Numbered from the stretch's first letter, positions 15,617-25,535 are shown. The stretch: 49,289 bases of DNA from Candidatus Agathobaculum intestinipullorum (GCA_019117485.1 DWZQ01000011.1:1-49289); one strand, 5' to 3'. Notes: generated by a model from the letters alone, not told the origin. Numbers and translations are program-made.

Positions 15617-16672
15617 GTGCAAACCATTTTGTCCGTTATTCTGGCTATTTTCGCGTTCGGCGTGCTGGTGATCGTGCATGAGTTCGGGCATTTCATCACG
15701 GCCAAACGCGGCGGGGTACAGGTCAACGAATTTTGGATCGGTATGGGGCCAACGCTGCTGAAAAAGCAGCATCACGGCACGCTGTATTGCCTCAAGCTGT
15801 TGCCCATCGGCGGCGCATGCGTGATGGAGGGCGAGGACGGCGAAAGCGAAAACGAGCATGCCTTCGGCAAGGCAAGCCTGCCGCGCCGTATGCTGATTGT
15901 GGTCGCGGGCGCGCTGATGAACTTCCTTGTCGGCTTTTTGATCGTGCTGGCGGTCATGCAGCCCAACGGCCCGAATGGCGGATATATCATTTCCACGCTG
16001 GCTTCTGTTGACCCGGCGAGCACCGCTGCGGCGGACGGCGGTTTGCAGGCAGGCGACGAGATATTGAAGGTCGACGGCTACCACATCCTGCTGCGCAGCG
16101 ACTTTGAAACTGCGCTGGCGCGCGGGGACGACACGGTGTACGAGATCGTCGTGCGGCGAAACGGCGAAAAGGTGACGCTACCTGCGGTACGGCTGGAAGC
16201 GTCCATCGAGGGAGAGGACGGCCGCAAACTCATCGGCCTGAGTTTTGCCGAGCAGCCGGCCAGCATCGGCCTGCACCTGAGCATGTCCGTGCGCACGGCG
16301 GTCAGCTATGCGCGTATGGTCTGGGCAAGTCTTGGTATGTTGGTCAGCGGGCAGGTCGGCGTCGACCAGCTCTCCGGCCCGGTTGGCGTGACCGAGGTGA
16401 TGGCGACCACCGCGCAGTACAGCCTGCGCTCGTTCTTCCAGCTTGTGGCGTTTATCTCGATCAATCTGGGCGTGATGAACCTGCTGCCGCTGCCCGCGCT
16501 GGACGGCGGACGGCTGCTGTTTTTGCTGGTCGAGGCGGTGCGGCGTAAGCCGGTGCCGCCCAAATATGAAGGGTATATCCACGCGGCGGGGCTGGCGCTG
16601 CTGCTGGCGCTTATGGTTTATGTGACGGGGCAGGATATTTTGCGTATCATTATGGGAGGTGCAGGAACGTGA
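15617..16672 (+). CDS. rseP: Site-2 metalloprotease RseP/RasP
   Basis: 351 residues. The zinc motif HEFGH is at residues 21-25 in the first membrane helix, followed by the family pattern AKRGGVQVNEFWIGMGP. A single PDZ domain lies at about 125-200 (GLQAGDEILKVDG), and the third catalytic motif is LLPLPALDGGRL near 290. It cuts membrane-embedded anti-sigma factors and leftover signal peptides. The GTG start at 15617 is preceded by AAAGGAG. The stop overlaps the ispG start (GTGA). Confidence 0.95.
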   Translation: MQTILSVILAIFAFGVLVIVHEFGHFITAKRGGVQVNEFWIGMGPTLLKKQHHGTLYCLKLLPIGGACVMEGEDGESENEHAFGKASLPRRMLIVVAGALMNFLVGFLIVLAVMQPNGPNGGYIISTLASVDPASTAAADGGLQAGDEILKVDGYHILLRSDFETALARGDDTVYEIVVRRNGEKVTLPAVRLEASIEGEDGRKLIGLSFAEQPASIGLHLSMSVRTAVSYARMVWASLGMLVSGQVGVDQLSGPVGVTEVMATTAQYSLRSFFQLVAFISINLGVMNLLPLPALDGGRLLFLLVEAVRRKPVPPKYEGYIHAAGLALLLALMVYVTGQDILRIIMGGAGT

Positions 16673-17721
16673 AACAGACCAAACAGATCATGGTGCGGGA
16701 CGTGGCGGTCGGTGGTGGCGCGCCGGTTTCGGTGCAGTCCATGACCAACACGGACACCCGCGACTCAAAAGCGACGCTGGCGCAGATCCGTGCGCTGGCC
16801 GATGCCGGCTGCGACATTGTGCGCTGCGCCGTGCCGGACGCGCAGGCGGCGGAGGCGCTGAAGGAAATCTGTGCCGGCTCGCCCATCCCGGTCGTGGCGG
16901 ATATCCATTTTGACTACCGGCTCGCGCTCGCCTCCATCGAGGCGGGCGTGGATAAGATTCGCCTCAACCCCGGCAACATTGGCGGCGCCGACCGCGTGCA
17001 CGCGGTCGTGCAAGCGGCCAAGGCGCGGAACATCCCGATCCGCATCGGCGTCAACTCCGGCTCGGTGGAAAAGCACATTCTGGAGAAGTTCGGCGGCCCG
17101 ACACCCGAGGCGATGGTCGAGTCCGCGCTCTACCATGTTGGGCTGCTCAATGACTGCGGCTTTGACGACATCTGCATTTCGATCAAGTCGTCGTCCGTGC
17201 CGGACACCATGCAGGCTTATCTGCTGGCGCATGAAAAAACGCATTATCCGCTCCACCTCGGCGTGACCGAGGCGGGCACCGAGTACATGGGCACGATCAA
17301 ATCGGCGGCCGGTATCGGCGGCCTGCTTGCGCTCGGCGTGGGCGATACCATCCGCGTTTCCCTGACCGACGATCCGGTCAAGGAGATTTACGCGGCACGG
17401 GCGATTTTGAAGGCGGTCGGCCGTGCGGAGGATGGCATCAACGTTGTCTCCTGCCCGACCTGCGGCCGCACCCGCATCGACCTGATCGGCATTGCCAAGG
17501 AGGTCGAGCAGCGCTGCATGCAGATCCACGGCAAAAAGCTCAAGGTTGCGGTGATGGGCTGCGCGGTAAACGGCCCGGGCGAGGCACGCGAGGCCGACCT
17601 CGGCATTGCGGGCGGCGACGGCGTCGGCCTGATTTTCCACCGGGGAGAAATCCTCAAAAAAGTGCCGCAGGACAAGCTGGTGGACGAGCTGATGTATATG
17701 ATCGAGCATTTTGAAACCTGA
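16669..17721 (+). CDS. ispG: 4-hydroxy-3-methylbut-2-enyl diphosphate synthase
   Basis: 350 residues (GcpE), the short bacterial form. Signatures: VGGGAPVSVQSMTNTDTRD near the N-terminus, VADIHFDYRLALAS, KIRLNPGNIG near 100, and the 4Fe-4S cysteines in VVSCPTCGRTRIDL near 262 and MGCAVNGPGEAREADLGIAG near 295. It reduces methylerythritol cyclodiphosphate to HMBPP, the next-to-last MEP pathway step. It starts with GTG inside the rseP stop. In Bacillus this position in the operon holds proS. Confidence 0.97.
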   Translation: MKQTKQIMVRDVAVGGGAPVSVQSMTNTDTRDSKATLAQIRALADAGCDIVRCAVPDAQAAEALKEICAGSPIPVVADIHFDYRLALASIEAGVDKIRLNPGNIGGADRVHAVVQAAKARNIPIRIGVNSGSVEKHILEKFGGPTPEAMVESALYHVGLLNDCGFDDICISIKSSSVPDTMQAYLLAHEKTHYPLHLGVTEAGTEYMGTIKSAAGIGGLLALGVGDTIRVSLTDDPVKEIYAARAILKAVGRAEDGINVVSCPTCGRTRIDLIGIAKEVEQRCMQIHGKKLKVAVMGCAVNGPGEAREADLGIAGGDGVGLIFHRGEILKKVPQDKLVDELMYMIEHFET

Positions 17722-17739
17722 TCTGGAGGAAGGGTTCCG

Positions 17740-20700
17740 TTGGCAGGAAAACTGATTGACTTATTCCAAAACTGCAAATTTGCGGAGGGGGAACAGCACC
17801 TCGCCTCGGGCGAGGTGCGTTCTCTCGCATTTGGGGACAATAACACGGTGATGGTGGTCGAATTGGGGCTGGCGCAGGTCGTCAGCCGCAAGGCGATTGC
17901 AAGGGCGGAAAAACAGATCGCCGGGCAGTATGGCCTTACGCGCGTGTGTATCGAGCCGCGCTATGACATGCCGGACGGCCCGAGCGAGGCGTACATCCGC
18001 ACCCTGTACGAGAATATGGCATACCATATGCCGTCCGCGCGCGGCCTGCTCGACTGCGGCAAGTGGCGCTATGCGGACGGCGCGCTCGAAATCCCGATGG
18101 ACGAGGTCAGCGAGCGGCATTTCTCGAATGCTCTGCGTCAGCTTGAGGCGCGCATGCTGCGCGAGCTGGGCGCGCCCTGTCCGGTGCGCGCGGTGCGGTG
18201 CGAGGTGTGCGACTGCGCGCCCGTGTCCGACGCGCCGGGACGCGAGGAGATGTTGCATCAGGCGATCGAGCAGGCGGCGGCCGAAGCGCCCGCGCCTGCA
18301 CCCAAGCCCCAAAAGCCGCGTCCCGCGCCGCGGCTGGAGCACACCGGTTATCAGCGGCCGCGTGCGGAAAAGGTGCGTGGGGACGACCTGATCTTCGGCA
18401 AGCTGATGCAGGACCCGATCGTGTCGGTCAACGAGGCCATCGCGGCCTACGATATGGTCACGGTGCAGGGCGAGGTGTTCTTCACCGACAACAAGGATAT
18501 CCACAGCAAGAAAACCGGCAAGGACTATGTCAAGATTGCGTTCGATATGACCGACCGCACCAATTCCGTGCGGGTGTCCAAGTTCCTTGCTGCGGACAAG
18601 GCGGGCGACACGGCTTCCAAGATCAAAAACGGCCTGTACTGCACGGTGCAGGGCAAAATGGTGTACGATTCCTACGCGAAAGAGATGGTGCTCGAGCCGA
18701 CCGGCATCGTCAAGGCCAAAAAGCCGGTGCGGCTGGACAAGGCCGAAGGGATGAAGCGCGTCGAGCTGCATCTGCACACCAACATGAGCGCGATGGACGG
18801 CATGTCATCGACCGCGGCGCTGCTGTGCCGCGCGGCGCAGTGGGGCCACCGTGCTATGGCGATCACCGACCACGGCGTAGCGCAGGCGTTCCCCGAAGCG
18901 CTGCACGCGCAGGAGGGCAAGCAGAAGGACATCATCGGGGATATGAAGATCATCTACGGCATTGAGGCGTATTACATCAATGATGAGGATGCGCTGTCGG
19001 TCGTGCGCGGTAAATCGGCCGAACCGCTGACCGGCACGTTCATCGTCTTTGACCTCGAGACCACCGGCCTTAACCCCGCAAGCGAGGAGATCACCGAGAT
19101 TGCGGCCGTGCGCGTGACCGACGGCGCGATTCAGGATTCTTTCCAAACCTACGTCAACCCGCACAAGCCCATCCCACCCGAGATCACCGACCTGACCGGC
19201 ATTTCCGACGAGACGGTGGCGGATGCGCCCGATCTGGCCGACGCCATCCCCAAGTTCCTTGCGTGGGCGGGGGAGGGCAGGTATCCGCTGGTCGCGCACA
19301 ATGCGGGCTTCGACATGGGCTTTTTGCGCACGGCCTGCAAGCGGCTTTCCATCGAGCGGGACTTCACGGCCATCGACACGCTGGAGATGAGCCGCCTGAT
19401 GCTGCCGCACTTGCATAAGTTCAGGCTGAATATCCTTGCAAAGGAATTGGCTGTCGGTCCGTTCGAGCACCATCGTGCAAGCGAGGACGCGGCGGTGCTG
19501 GGGCGCATTTTTGTAAAGCTGCTCGCGCGGCTGAAAGATGAACTGCATGCGGTGACGACGGCGGATATCAATCCCGTGCTTGCGGCCACCACGGACCGCA
19601 AAAACAAGCTGAAAAACCTGCCGCGGTACCACTTTATCATTCTGGTGCAGAACCAGAAGGGGCTGCGCAACCTCTATCAGCTGATTTCCAAGAGTTTTCT
19701 CGAATACTATAACAAACGCCCGATTATGCCGCGTTCTGAACTCATCCGCCACCGCGAGGGGTTGATTTTCGGCTCGGCGTGCGAGGCGGGCGAGGTGTTC
19801 CGCGCGCTGACCAGCGGCGCGGAGTGGGATGAGCTCAAGCGGCTGGCGTCGTTCTATGATTATCTGGAAATTCAGCCGATCGGCAACAACCAGTTTATGG
19901 TCGCCAAGGGGATGGCAAAGGACGAAGAGCAGCTGCGCGATTGGAACCGCGATATCCTGCGGCTGGCGGATGAACTCGGCAAACCCTGCTGTGCGACCGG
20001 CGACGTACACTTTCTCGAGCCGGAGGATGAGGCATTCCGCCGCATCCTGATGGCGGGGCAGGGCTTTGGCGACGCGGATAATCAGGCGCCGCTGTACTTC
20101 AAGTCGACCGACGAGATGCTCCGCGAATTTGCCTATCTCGGCGAGGACCGTGCGTATGAGGTCGTCATCAAGAATACCAATATGATCGCGGATATGTGCG
20201 ATGTGATCCGTCCTGTGCCGCGCGAAAACTACCCGCCGCATATCGACGGCTGCGAGGACGACCTGCGCAACATGTGCTATGAAAAGGCCAAGCGCATTTA
20301 CGGCGACCCGCTGCCCGATGTGGTGCAGGCGCGGCTCGACCGCGAGCTGAACTCAATCATCGGCAACGGCTACGCGGTTATGTACATCATCGCGCAGAAG
20401 CTGGTGACCAAGTCGCTCGAGGACGGCTATCTGGTCGGCTCGCGCGGTTCGGTCGGCTCGTCGCTGGCGGCGTTTATGTCGGATATCACCGAGGTTAACT
20501 CGCTCGCGCCGCATTACCTGTGCCCGGATGACAAATATGTCGAGTGGCACGAGGAATATTCCTGCGGCGTGGACTTGCCGGATAAAATCTGTCCGAACTG
20601 CGGCAAGCCGCTCACCAAACAGGGTTTTAACATCCCGTTTGAGACCTTCCTCGGCTTTGAGGGCGATAAAGTGCCCGATATCGACCTGAACTTTGCAGGC

Positions 20701-22119
20701 GAGTACCAGTCGCGCATCCATTATTACACGGGCGAGATCTTCGGCCACGACCATGTGTTCCGCGCGGGCACGATCGGCACGGTTGCGGAAAAAACGGCTT
20801 ACGGTTATGTCAAAAAATATATGGACGAGCGCGGTATCGAGTGCTCGCGTGCCGAGGAAAACCGCCTTGCGGCGGGGTGTACGGGCGTGCGCCGCACCTC
20901 GGGACAGCACCCGGGCGGCGTGGTCGTTGTGCCCAAGGAGATCGAGATTTACGACGTCTGTCCGGTGCAGCACCCGGCGGACGACCCGGATTCGGAAATC
21001 ATCACGACCCACTTTGAATATCACTCGATCGACGCGAACCTTTTGAAGCTCGACGAGCTGGGACACGATGACCCGACCATGATCAAGCACCTTGAAAACC
21101 TGACCGGCGTGGATGCAAAGACCATCCCGCTGGACGACCCGGACACGATGAGCCTGTTCCATTCGTGCAAGGCGCTCAAATATACGGGGGAAAACCCGGA
21201 TTCCGACCCGATTTTGGGCAGTCTCGGGTGTCTGGCGGTACCCGAGTTCGGCACCAAGTTCGTGCGCGGCATGGTGGGCGAGACAAAACCGTCGACTTTT
21301 GCCGAGCTGGTGTCGATTTCCGGCCTGTCGCACGGCACGGACGTATGGCTCGGCAACGCAGCCGAGCTGGTGCGCAAGGGTATTCCGCTGTCCGGCTGTA
21401 TCTGCTGCCGCGATGATATTATGAACTACCTGATTTTGCAGGGCGTGCAGCCCAAGTTGTCGTTTAAAACGATGGAATCCGTCCGTAAAGGCAAGGGCCT
21501 GACCGAGGAAATGGAAGCGGCCATGCGCGAGCAGAACGTGCCCGACTGGTACATCGATTCGTGCAAGAAAATCAAATATATGTTCCCCAAGGCGCATGCG
21601 GTGGCCTATGTAATGATGGCGTTCCGCATCGCGTGGTTCAAGGTGCACCGGCCGCTCGCGTTCTATTCGGCGTATTTTTCGGTGCGCGCCAAGGGGTTTG
21701 ACGCCTCTTGCATGATCAAAGGCGACAAGGTCGTGCAGGATAAGCTGCGCGAGCTGGCGGTGAAAGAGAAGGAAAAGACGATCACGGCGGCGGAAAAGGA
21801 AATGTCGACCACGCTCGAGGTCTGCCACGAGTTTTATCGCCGCGGCTTCACCTTTGAACCGATGGATATTTACGCTTCGGACGCGACCGACTTCCTCGTG
21901 ACCGAAACCGGGTTGATCCCGCCGTTTACGTCCATGCCCGGCATCGGCGAGCAGGCGGCGCTCAACATTGTGGAGGAGCGCAAGAACGGCAAGTTCCTGT
22001 CGGCGGAGGAGCTGGCTGTGCGCTGCCCCAAGGCATCCAAGGCGGTCGTCGAGCTGCTCGACCAGATCGGCGCGCTCGGTTCGATGCCCAAAACCACACA
22101 GATTTCGCTGTTCGCGTAA
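17740..22119 (+). CDS. polC: DNA polymerase III alpha subunit, PolC type
   Basis: 1459 residues, normal for PolC. Order: N-terminal domain; an OB fold at about 220-310 (VTVQGEVFFTDNKDI); the first part of the PHP domain from about 343 (VELHLHTNMSAMDG); the inserted DEDD proofreading exonuclease at about 428-600 (FIVFDLETTGLNP, AHNAGFDMGFL, HRASEDA); then the rest of PHP; the catalytic core with GSRGSVGSSLAAFM near 902 and PDIDLNF near 980; and a C-terminal helix-hairpin-helix region. It is the main low-GC Gram-positive replicase. The likely start is TTG 17740 after GGAGGAAGG. It ends the essential operon. Confidence 0.98.
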   Translation: MAGKLIDLFQNCKFAEGEQHLASGEVRSLAFGDNNTVMVVELGLAQVVSRKAIARAEKQIAGQYGLTRVCIEPRYDMPDGPSEAYIRTLYENMAYHMPSARGLLDCGKWRYADGALEIPMDEVSERHFSNALRQLEARMLRELGAPCPVRAVRCEVCDCAPVSDAPGREEMLHQAIEQAAAEAPAPAPKPQKPRPAPRLEHTGYQRPRAEKVRGDDLIFGKLMQDPIVSVNEAIAAYDMVTVQGEVFFTDNKDIHSKKTGKDYVKIAFDMTDRTNSVRVSKFLAADKAGDTASKIKNGLYCTVQGKMVYDSYAKEMVLEPTGIVKAKKPVRLDKAEGMKRVELHLHTNMSAMDGMSSTAALLCRAAQWGHRAMAITDHGVAQAFPEALHAQEGKQKDIIGDMKIIYGIEAYYINDEDALSVVRGKSAEPLTGTFIVFDLETTGLNPASEEITEIAAVRVTDGAIQDSFQTYVNPHKPIPPEITDLTGISDETVADAPDLADAIPKFLAWAGEGRYPLVAHNAGFDMGFLRTACKRLSIERDFTAIDTLEMSRLMLPHLHKFRLNILAKELAVGPFEHHRASEDAAVLGRIFVKLLARLKDELHAVTTADINPVLAATTDRKNKLKNLPRYHFIILVQNQKGLRNLYQLISKSFLEYYNKRPIMPRSELIRHREGLIFGSACEAGEVFRALTSGAEWDELKRLASFYDYLEIQPIGNNQFMVAKGMAKDEEQLRDWNRDILRLADELGKPCCATGDVHFLEPEDEAFRRILMAGQGFGDADNQAPLYFKSTDEMLREFAYLGEDRAYEVVIKNTNMIADMCDVIRPVPRENYPPHIDGCEDDLRNMCYEKAKRIYGDPLPDVVQARLDRELNSIIGNGYAVMYIIAQKLVTKSLEDGYLVGSRGSVGSSLAAFMSDITEVNSLAPHYLCPDDKYVEWHEEYSCGVDLPDKICPNCGKPLTKQGFNIPFETFLGFEGDKVPDIDLNFAGEYQSRIHYYTGEIFGHDHVFRAGTIGTVAEKTAYGYVKKYMDERGIECSRAEENRLAAGCTGVRRTSGQHPGGVVVVPKEIEIYDVCPVQHPADDPDSEIITTHFEYHSIDANLLKLDELGHDDPTMIKHLENLTGVDAKTIPLDDPDTMSLFHSCKALKYTGENPDSDPILGSLGCLAVPEFGTKFVRGMVGETKPSTFAELVSISGLSHGTDVWLGNAAELVRKGIPLSGCICCRDDIMNYLILQGVQPKLSFKTMESVRKGKGLTEEMEAAMREQNVPDWYIDSCKKIKYMFPKAHAVAYVMMAFRIAWFKVHRPLAFYSAYFSVRAKGFDASCMIKGDKVVQDKLRELAVKEKEKTITAAEKEMSTTLEVCHEFYRRGFTFEPMDIYASDATDFLVTETGLIPPFTSMPGIGEQAALNIVEERKNGKFLSAEELAVRCPKASKAVVELLDQIGALGSMPKTTQISLFA

Positions 22120-22146
22120 GCGGGCGCAGGATAGGAGGGAGCTTTT

Positions 22147-22506
22147 ATGGCAAAGTATGAAAAACATCTGACGGGCGACTTTGACGCCTTTCTGGATTAC
22201 CTGTTCGACGGCATCATGAACGGCAGTATGTCCGCCTCGTATGAGGACGGCAGCGAGTGGAACGCCGGCGGGGTGCGCGTGGCCGTGCGTGTGTTTGAGC
22301 GGTACAGCTTTATGGGCAGCAACCGCGTCAGCCTGAGCCTGACGCTGGTCGGGCAGGGCGGCCATCTGTTCCTGTCCGCGATCACGTCGGGCGGCAGTCA
22401 GGCGGTTTTCTGGAAAGTAAACACGATCGGGGAGGAAAGCTTCCTCGAATGTGTGGAAAAGCTGGCGGAGGGGTACGCGGCAGGCGATACACTCCCGGAG
22501 GATTGA
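22147..22506 (+). CDS. DUF6054 family protein
   Basis: 119 residues. The sequence KYEKHLTGDFDAFLDYLFDG with GSMSASYEDGSEW and LFLSAITSGGSQAVFWKVNT fits the DUF6054 family of small proteins found across Clostridia; its function is unknown. No membrane segments or cysteine motifs are visible. An AGGAGGGAG site precedes ATG 22147, 28 bp after polC, so it may be read through from the polC operon. The two following genes are also conserved and uncharacterised. Confidence 0.75.
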   Translation: MAKYEKHLTGDFDAFLDYLFDGIMNGSMSASYEDGSEWNAGGVRVAVRVFERYSFMGSNRVSLSLTLVGQGGHLFLSAITSGGSQAVFWKVNTIGEESFLECVEKLAEGYAAGDTLPED

Positions 22507-22507
22507 T

Positions 22508-22858
22508 ATGGAAAATGAAAAGGTCTATCAAATGCCGTTTGCACAGGTCTATACGCTGCTGTGCAACAAGGCTACACGCAAGGGTCGCACACGGGACGAG
22601 GTGGACACCGTTATCTGCTGGCTGACCGGCTATGGCCGTACGGATTTGCAGCGTGCGGCCGAGCAGGGCGTGACCTATGGGGATTTTTTCCGCCATGCGC
22701 CGCAGCCGAATGAAAAGCGCAGCCTGATCCGCGGCAAGGTGTGCGGGGTGCGCGTCGAGGACGTGCAGGAACCGCTGATGCGGGAGATCCGGCTGCTGGA
22801 TAAGCTGGTCGACGAGTTGGCCAAGGGTAAGCCGCTGGAAAAGGTGCTGCGGGACTGA
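22508..22858 (+). CDS. DUF2200 family protein
   Basis: 116 residues. KVYQMPFAQVYTLLCNKATR, RTRDEVDTVICWLTGYGR and the end MREIRLLDKLVDELAKGKPL match DUF2200, a small helical protein family of unknown function. ATG 22508 follows CGGAGGATTGAT and lies 2 bp after the stop of the DUF6054 gene, so the two are translationally coupled. Nothing in the sequence suggests an enzyme. Confidence 0.8.
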   Translation: MENEKVYQMPFAQVYTLLCNKATRKGRTRDEVDTVICWLTGYGRTDLQRAAEQGVTYGDFFRHAPQPNEKRSLIRGKVCGVRVEDVQEPLMREIRLLDKLVDELAKGKPLEKVLRD

Positions 22859-22872
22859 CCGGGGAGGATGGC

Positions 22873-23838
22873 ATGTACTGGATTTGCTTCGGGGACAGCG
22901 CAAAGGGTTCCCTTGCCATGGCGCGCAGCACGATGGACCCTGATCTTGATGTGGAACATATCCTTGCGCTGTCGGACGACTATGCGCAGGGCGACATCCG
23001 CGATGTGACCGACCGCGCCGCGCGGTCGGACATCATCGTGCCGTGGCAGGATGAGCCAAAAAAGAATGACAAGTGGCGGGCAGAGTATCAGGCGCGGCAC
23101 TGGGCGGTGCTTGAAAGACTGGACGAGGTCGACGAGGCTGTGATCTGGTATGCGTGCGGCAACCCGTGCGAGCAATGCGGCCTGCGGTATGTGGTCAGCC
23201 GGTTGCAGCGGCGGCATATCCCGGTGTGGGCCTGCGAGGTCGGCTGGATGCCGACATCTGAGATTGCGCGGGCGAACCGCCGGGTGCGCGATACGTCTGT
23301 GTCCGGCGTGATCACAGACAGCCGCGTGATAAACGCGTTCCTGCGCTTGGTGCCGCAGCCCATCCTGCGCCGCTACGTGGTACGGGTCGAGCAGCGCAGC
23401 CTGCAAAGCCGGGCCGAACAGTCGCCGCGCGCGGGCATGGCGTATTTTTCGACGGCGGGCGAAGCCGCCCCCAACATCCTGCCGTATTTCTATCAGCGCC
23501 GCCGCCAGTTGACCGAAACCGAGCAGGCCGTCCTGCTGACCGAATGGAGACGCATGCAGGAGCAAAACACGCCGCTGCGCGCGATGGTGGACGGCAAAGT
23601 GCAGTCTGTCCCGGCGGATTTCTACGATGAGACTATACTGTCCTGCGTGCCGGAGGAAGAAAGCCAAGCCGCGTTGACGGTGGGCCGGTCGATCATTGCG
23701 CTCGACAAAACCGGCAACCGCGTCAGTGATATGCTGGTTTTTTTCCGCATTCGCGCGCTGGGCGCGGCCGGGCGGCTGGAAGTCGTGAGGGACGGCGCAA
23801 CCTACCGCGATATGACCATCCGGCAAATCCATGCTTGA
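22873..23838 (+). CDS. DUF1835 domain-containing protein
   Basis: 321 residues. The N-terminal half (YWICFGDSAKGSLAMARSTM, ILALSDDYAQGDI, VIWYACGNPCEQCGLRYV) fits DUF1835, and the C-terminal half (LTETEQAVLLTEWRRMQEQN, ALDKTGNRVSDMLVFFRIRAL) fits the DUF3658-type tail commonly joined to it. The function is unknown. It starts 14 bp after the DUF2200 gene with GGGGAGG ahead. The his promoter begins just before its stop. Confidence 0.75.
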   Translation: MYWICFGDSAKGSLAMARSTMDPDLDVEHILALSDDYAQGDIRDVTDRAARSDIIVPWQDEPKKNDKWRAEYQARHWAVLERLDEVDEAVIWYACGNPCEQCGLRYVVSRLQRRHIPVWACEVGWMPTSEIARANRRVRDTSVSGVITDSRVINAFLRLVPQPILRRYVVRVEQRSLQSRAEQSPRAGMAYFSTAGEAAPNILPYFYQRRRQLTETEQAVLLTEWRRMQEQNTPLRAMVDGKVQSVPADFYDETILSCVPEEESQAALTVGRSIIALDKTGNRVSDMLVFFRIRALGAAGRLEVVRDGATYRDMTIRQIHA

Positions 23839-23863
23839 CAGCGTTGGCAGGGCATGGTATTAT
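23835..23863 (+). promoter_or_regulatory. Promoter of the histidine operon
   Basis: TTGACA (23835-23840), 17-nt spacer, TATTAT (23858-23863). The -35 overlaps the stop of the preceding gene. The leader is only about 30 nt, too short for a his T-box or leader-peptide attenuator. Confidence 0.85.
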
Positions 23864-23899
23864 TTTAACGCGATAAAGTAATAAAGGAGCAATCCCACC

Positions 23900-25534
23900 A
23901 TGAACCGTTTTCGGATTTCCACCCCCGAGGGGACGCGTGACCTGCTGTTCACATCCTGCCGCGCACTGCGGCAGACCGAGCACGCGGTGCGCGCCGCACT
24001 CGAGGGCTGCGGATACAGTGAGATCATCACGCCTGCGGTGGAATACTACGACGTATTCGCGCAGGCCAACCCCGAGCTTGACCAGCAGAATATGCTGAAA
24101 ATCATTGACCGGTCTGGGCGCATCTGCGTAGCGCGGCCGGACAACACCACGCCGATTGCGCGCATCGCCGCTACCCGTCTGGACGACGCGGCGCTGCCTG
24201 TGCGGCTATATTACAGCCAGAAAGTGTTCCGCTCGGTGGCGGGCGGCCACGGGCACAAGGGCGAGTTTTTGCAGGTCGGCGCGGAACTGATCGGCGCGGA
24301 CGGCCTCGCGGCGGACAAGGATATCCTGTCGGCGGCGTTCGGCGCGCTGACCGCGACCGGGGCGGACAATTTCCGCATCGAGCTGGGTCACGCGGAGATC
24401 TACAAGGCGCTCATCGAAGAACTGGGTGTGGACGACCAGACGGCGGAAAGCATCCGTCGCCTGATCGAAAATAAGTCGTTTGCGGCGCTGGGCGACGCGC
24501 TCGCGCCCTACGGCGAGCGTCCTGCGGCCAAGGCACTGGGCGCGATGCCGCGGTTGTTCGGCGGCATGGAGGTGCTCGATCAGGTCGAAGCGCTGACCGG
24601 CAATGTGCGCGTTATCGGCGCGGTGGCCTATCTGCGGCGGCTGTATCAGGCGTTGGACGAAGCAGGCTATGGCGACCGCATCATGATCGACCTCGGGCTG
24701 GTGCACGAGATGGACTATTACACGGGCGTGATGTTCCGCGGCTACATTGGCGGCGCGGGCGCGGCCATTCTTGCGGGCGGCCGGTATAACGCGCTGTGCG
24801 CTAAGTTTGGCCGCGATTTGCCCGCGGGCGGCTTCGGCATGGACGTGGAGAGCGTCGCGGAGAGCTTGCAGGGCGCGCAGCGCCCGGAAGCCGCGACCCG
24901 CAGCGGTACAGTTCGCATCGCGCTGACCAAGGGCCGTCTGGAAAAGAAAACGCTTTCGCTGCTCAAAGCGGCGGGCTATGATATTTCCGAGCTGGAAGCT
25001 GGCTCGCGCAAGCTGATTTTCGCGCTGCCGGATACCGGCGTTGAGATCGTGCTGGCCAAGGCGGCGGATGTCATCACCTATGTGGAACACGGCGTATGCG
25101 ACATGGGCGTGGTCGGCAAGGATACGATCATGGAAAAGGGCGGCAGTTTCTATGAAATGGTCGACCTCGGTTTCGGCAAGTGTCGTTTTGCGCTGGCGAC
25201 CAAGAAGGGCAAGGACGTATACGGCGGCTACAAGACGCCGGTTATCGCAACCAAGTACCCGGCGGTGACCAAGGCGTTCTTTAATAAAAAGAACATGGAT
25301 GTCGAAACGATCAAAATCGAAGGCTCGGTCGAGCTGGCGCCGCTGCTGGAACTGGCGGACGCGATCGTCGATATCGTGGAAACCGGCACGACGCTCAAGG
25401 AGAACGGCCTTGAGGTCATCGAGGACGTTGCACCGATTTCGGCGCGCGTGATCGTCAACCTTGCGAGCGCCAAGATGAAGAAAGCCGCCATCCAGCAGGT
25501 GATTGCCGATCTGGAAAGCGGTTTGGAGGGATAA
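23900..25534 (+). CDS. hisZG: HisZ-HisG fusion: ATP phosphoribosyltransferase regulatory and catalytic subunits in one chain
   Basis: 544 residues. Residues 1-325 or so are HisZ, a class II aminoacyl-tRNA synthetase-like protein: TPEGTRDLLF, RPDNTTPIARIAATRL, RLYYSQKVFRS, EFLQVGAELIG, DLGLVHEMDYYTGVMFRGYI and AGGRYNALCAKFG. After a short linker near 330-337, residues 338-544 are the short-form HisG: VRIALTKGRLEKKTLSLLKA, ADVITYVEHGVCDMGVVGKD and the PRPP-binding VDIVETGTTLKENGLEVIE. No stop or shift separates them. Short HisG normally needs a separate HisZ to form an octamer, so fusion fixes the ratio. It catalyses ATP plus PRPP to phosphoribosyl-ATP, the first step of histidine synthesis. 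AAAGGAG precedes ATG 23900. Confidence 0.94.
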   Translation: MNRFRISTPEGTRDLLFTSCRALRQTEHAVRAALEGCGYSEIITPAVEYYDVFAQANPELDQQNMLKIIDRSGRICVARPDNTTPIARIAATRLDDAALPVRLYYSQKVFRSVAGGHGHKGEFLQVGAELIGADGLAADKDILSAAFGALTATGADNFRIELGHAEIYKALIEELGVDDQTAESIRRLIENKSFAALGDALAPYGERPAAKALGAMPRLFGGMEVLDQVEALTGNVRVIGAVAYLRRLYQALDEAGYGDRIMIDLGLVHEMDYYTGVMFRGYIGGAGAAILAGGRYNALCAKFGRDLPAGGFGMDVESVAESLQGAQRPEAATRSGTVRIALTKGRLEKKTLSLLKAAGYDISELEAGSRKLIFALPDTGVEIVLAKAADVITYVEHGVCDMGVVGKDTIMEKGGSFYEMVDLGFGKCRFALATKKGKDVYGGYKTPVIATKYPAVTKAFFNKKNMDVETIKIEGSVELAPLLELADAIVDIVETGTTLKENGLEVIEDVAPISARVIVNLASAKMKKAAIQQVIADLESGLEG

Positions 25535-25535
25535 T

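Noticed and set aside
20353..22365. 670-codon minus-strand frame opposite polC
   Set aside because: Shadow of the polC reading frame; His/Arg-rich translation without domain motifs.
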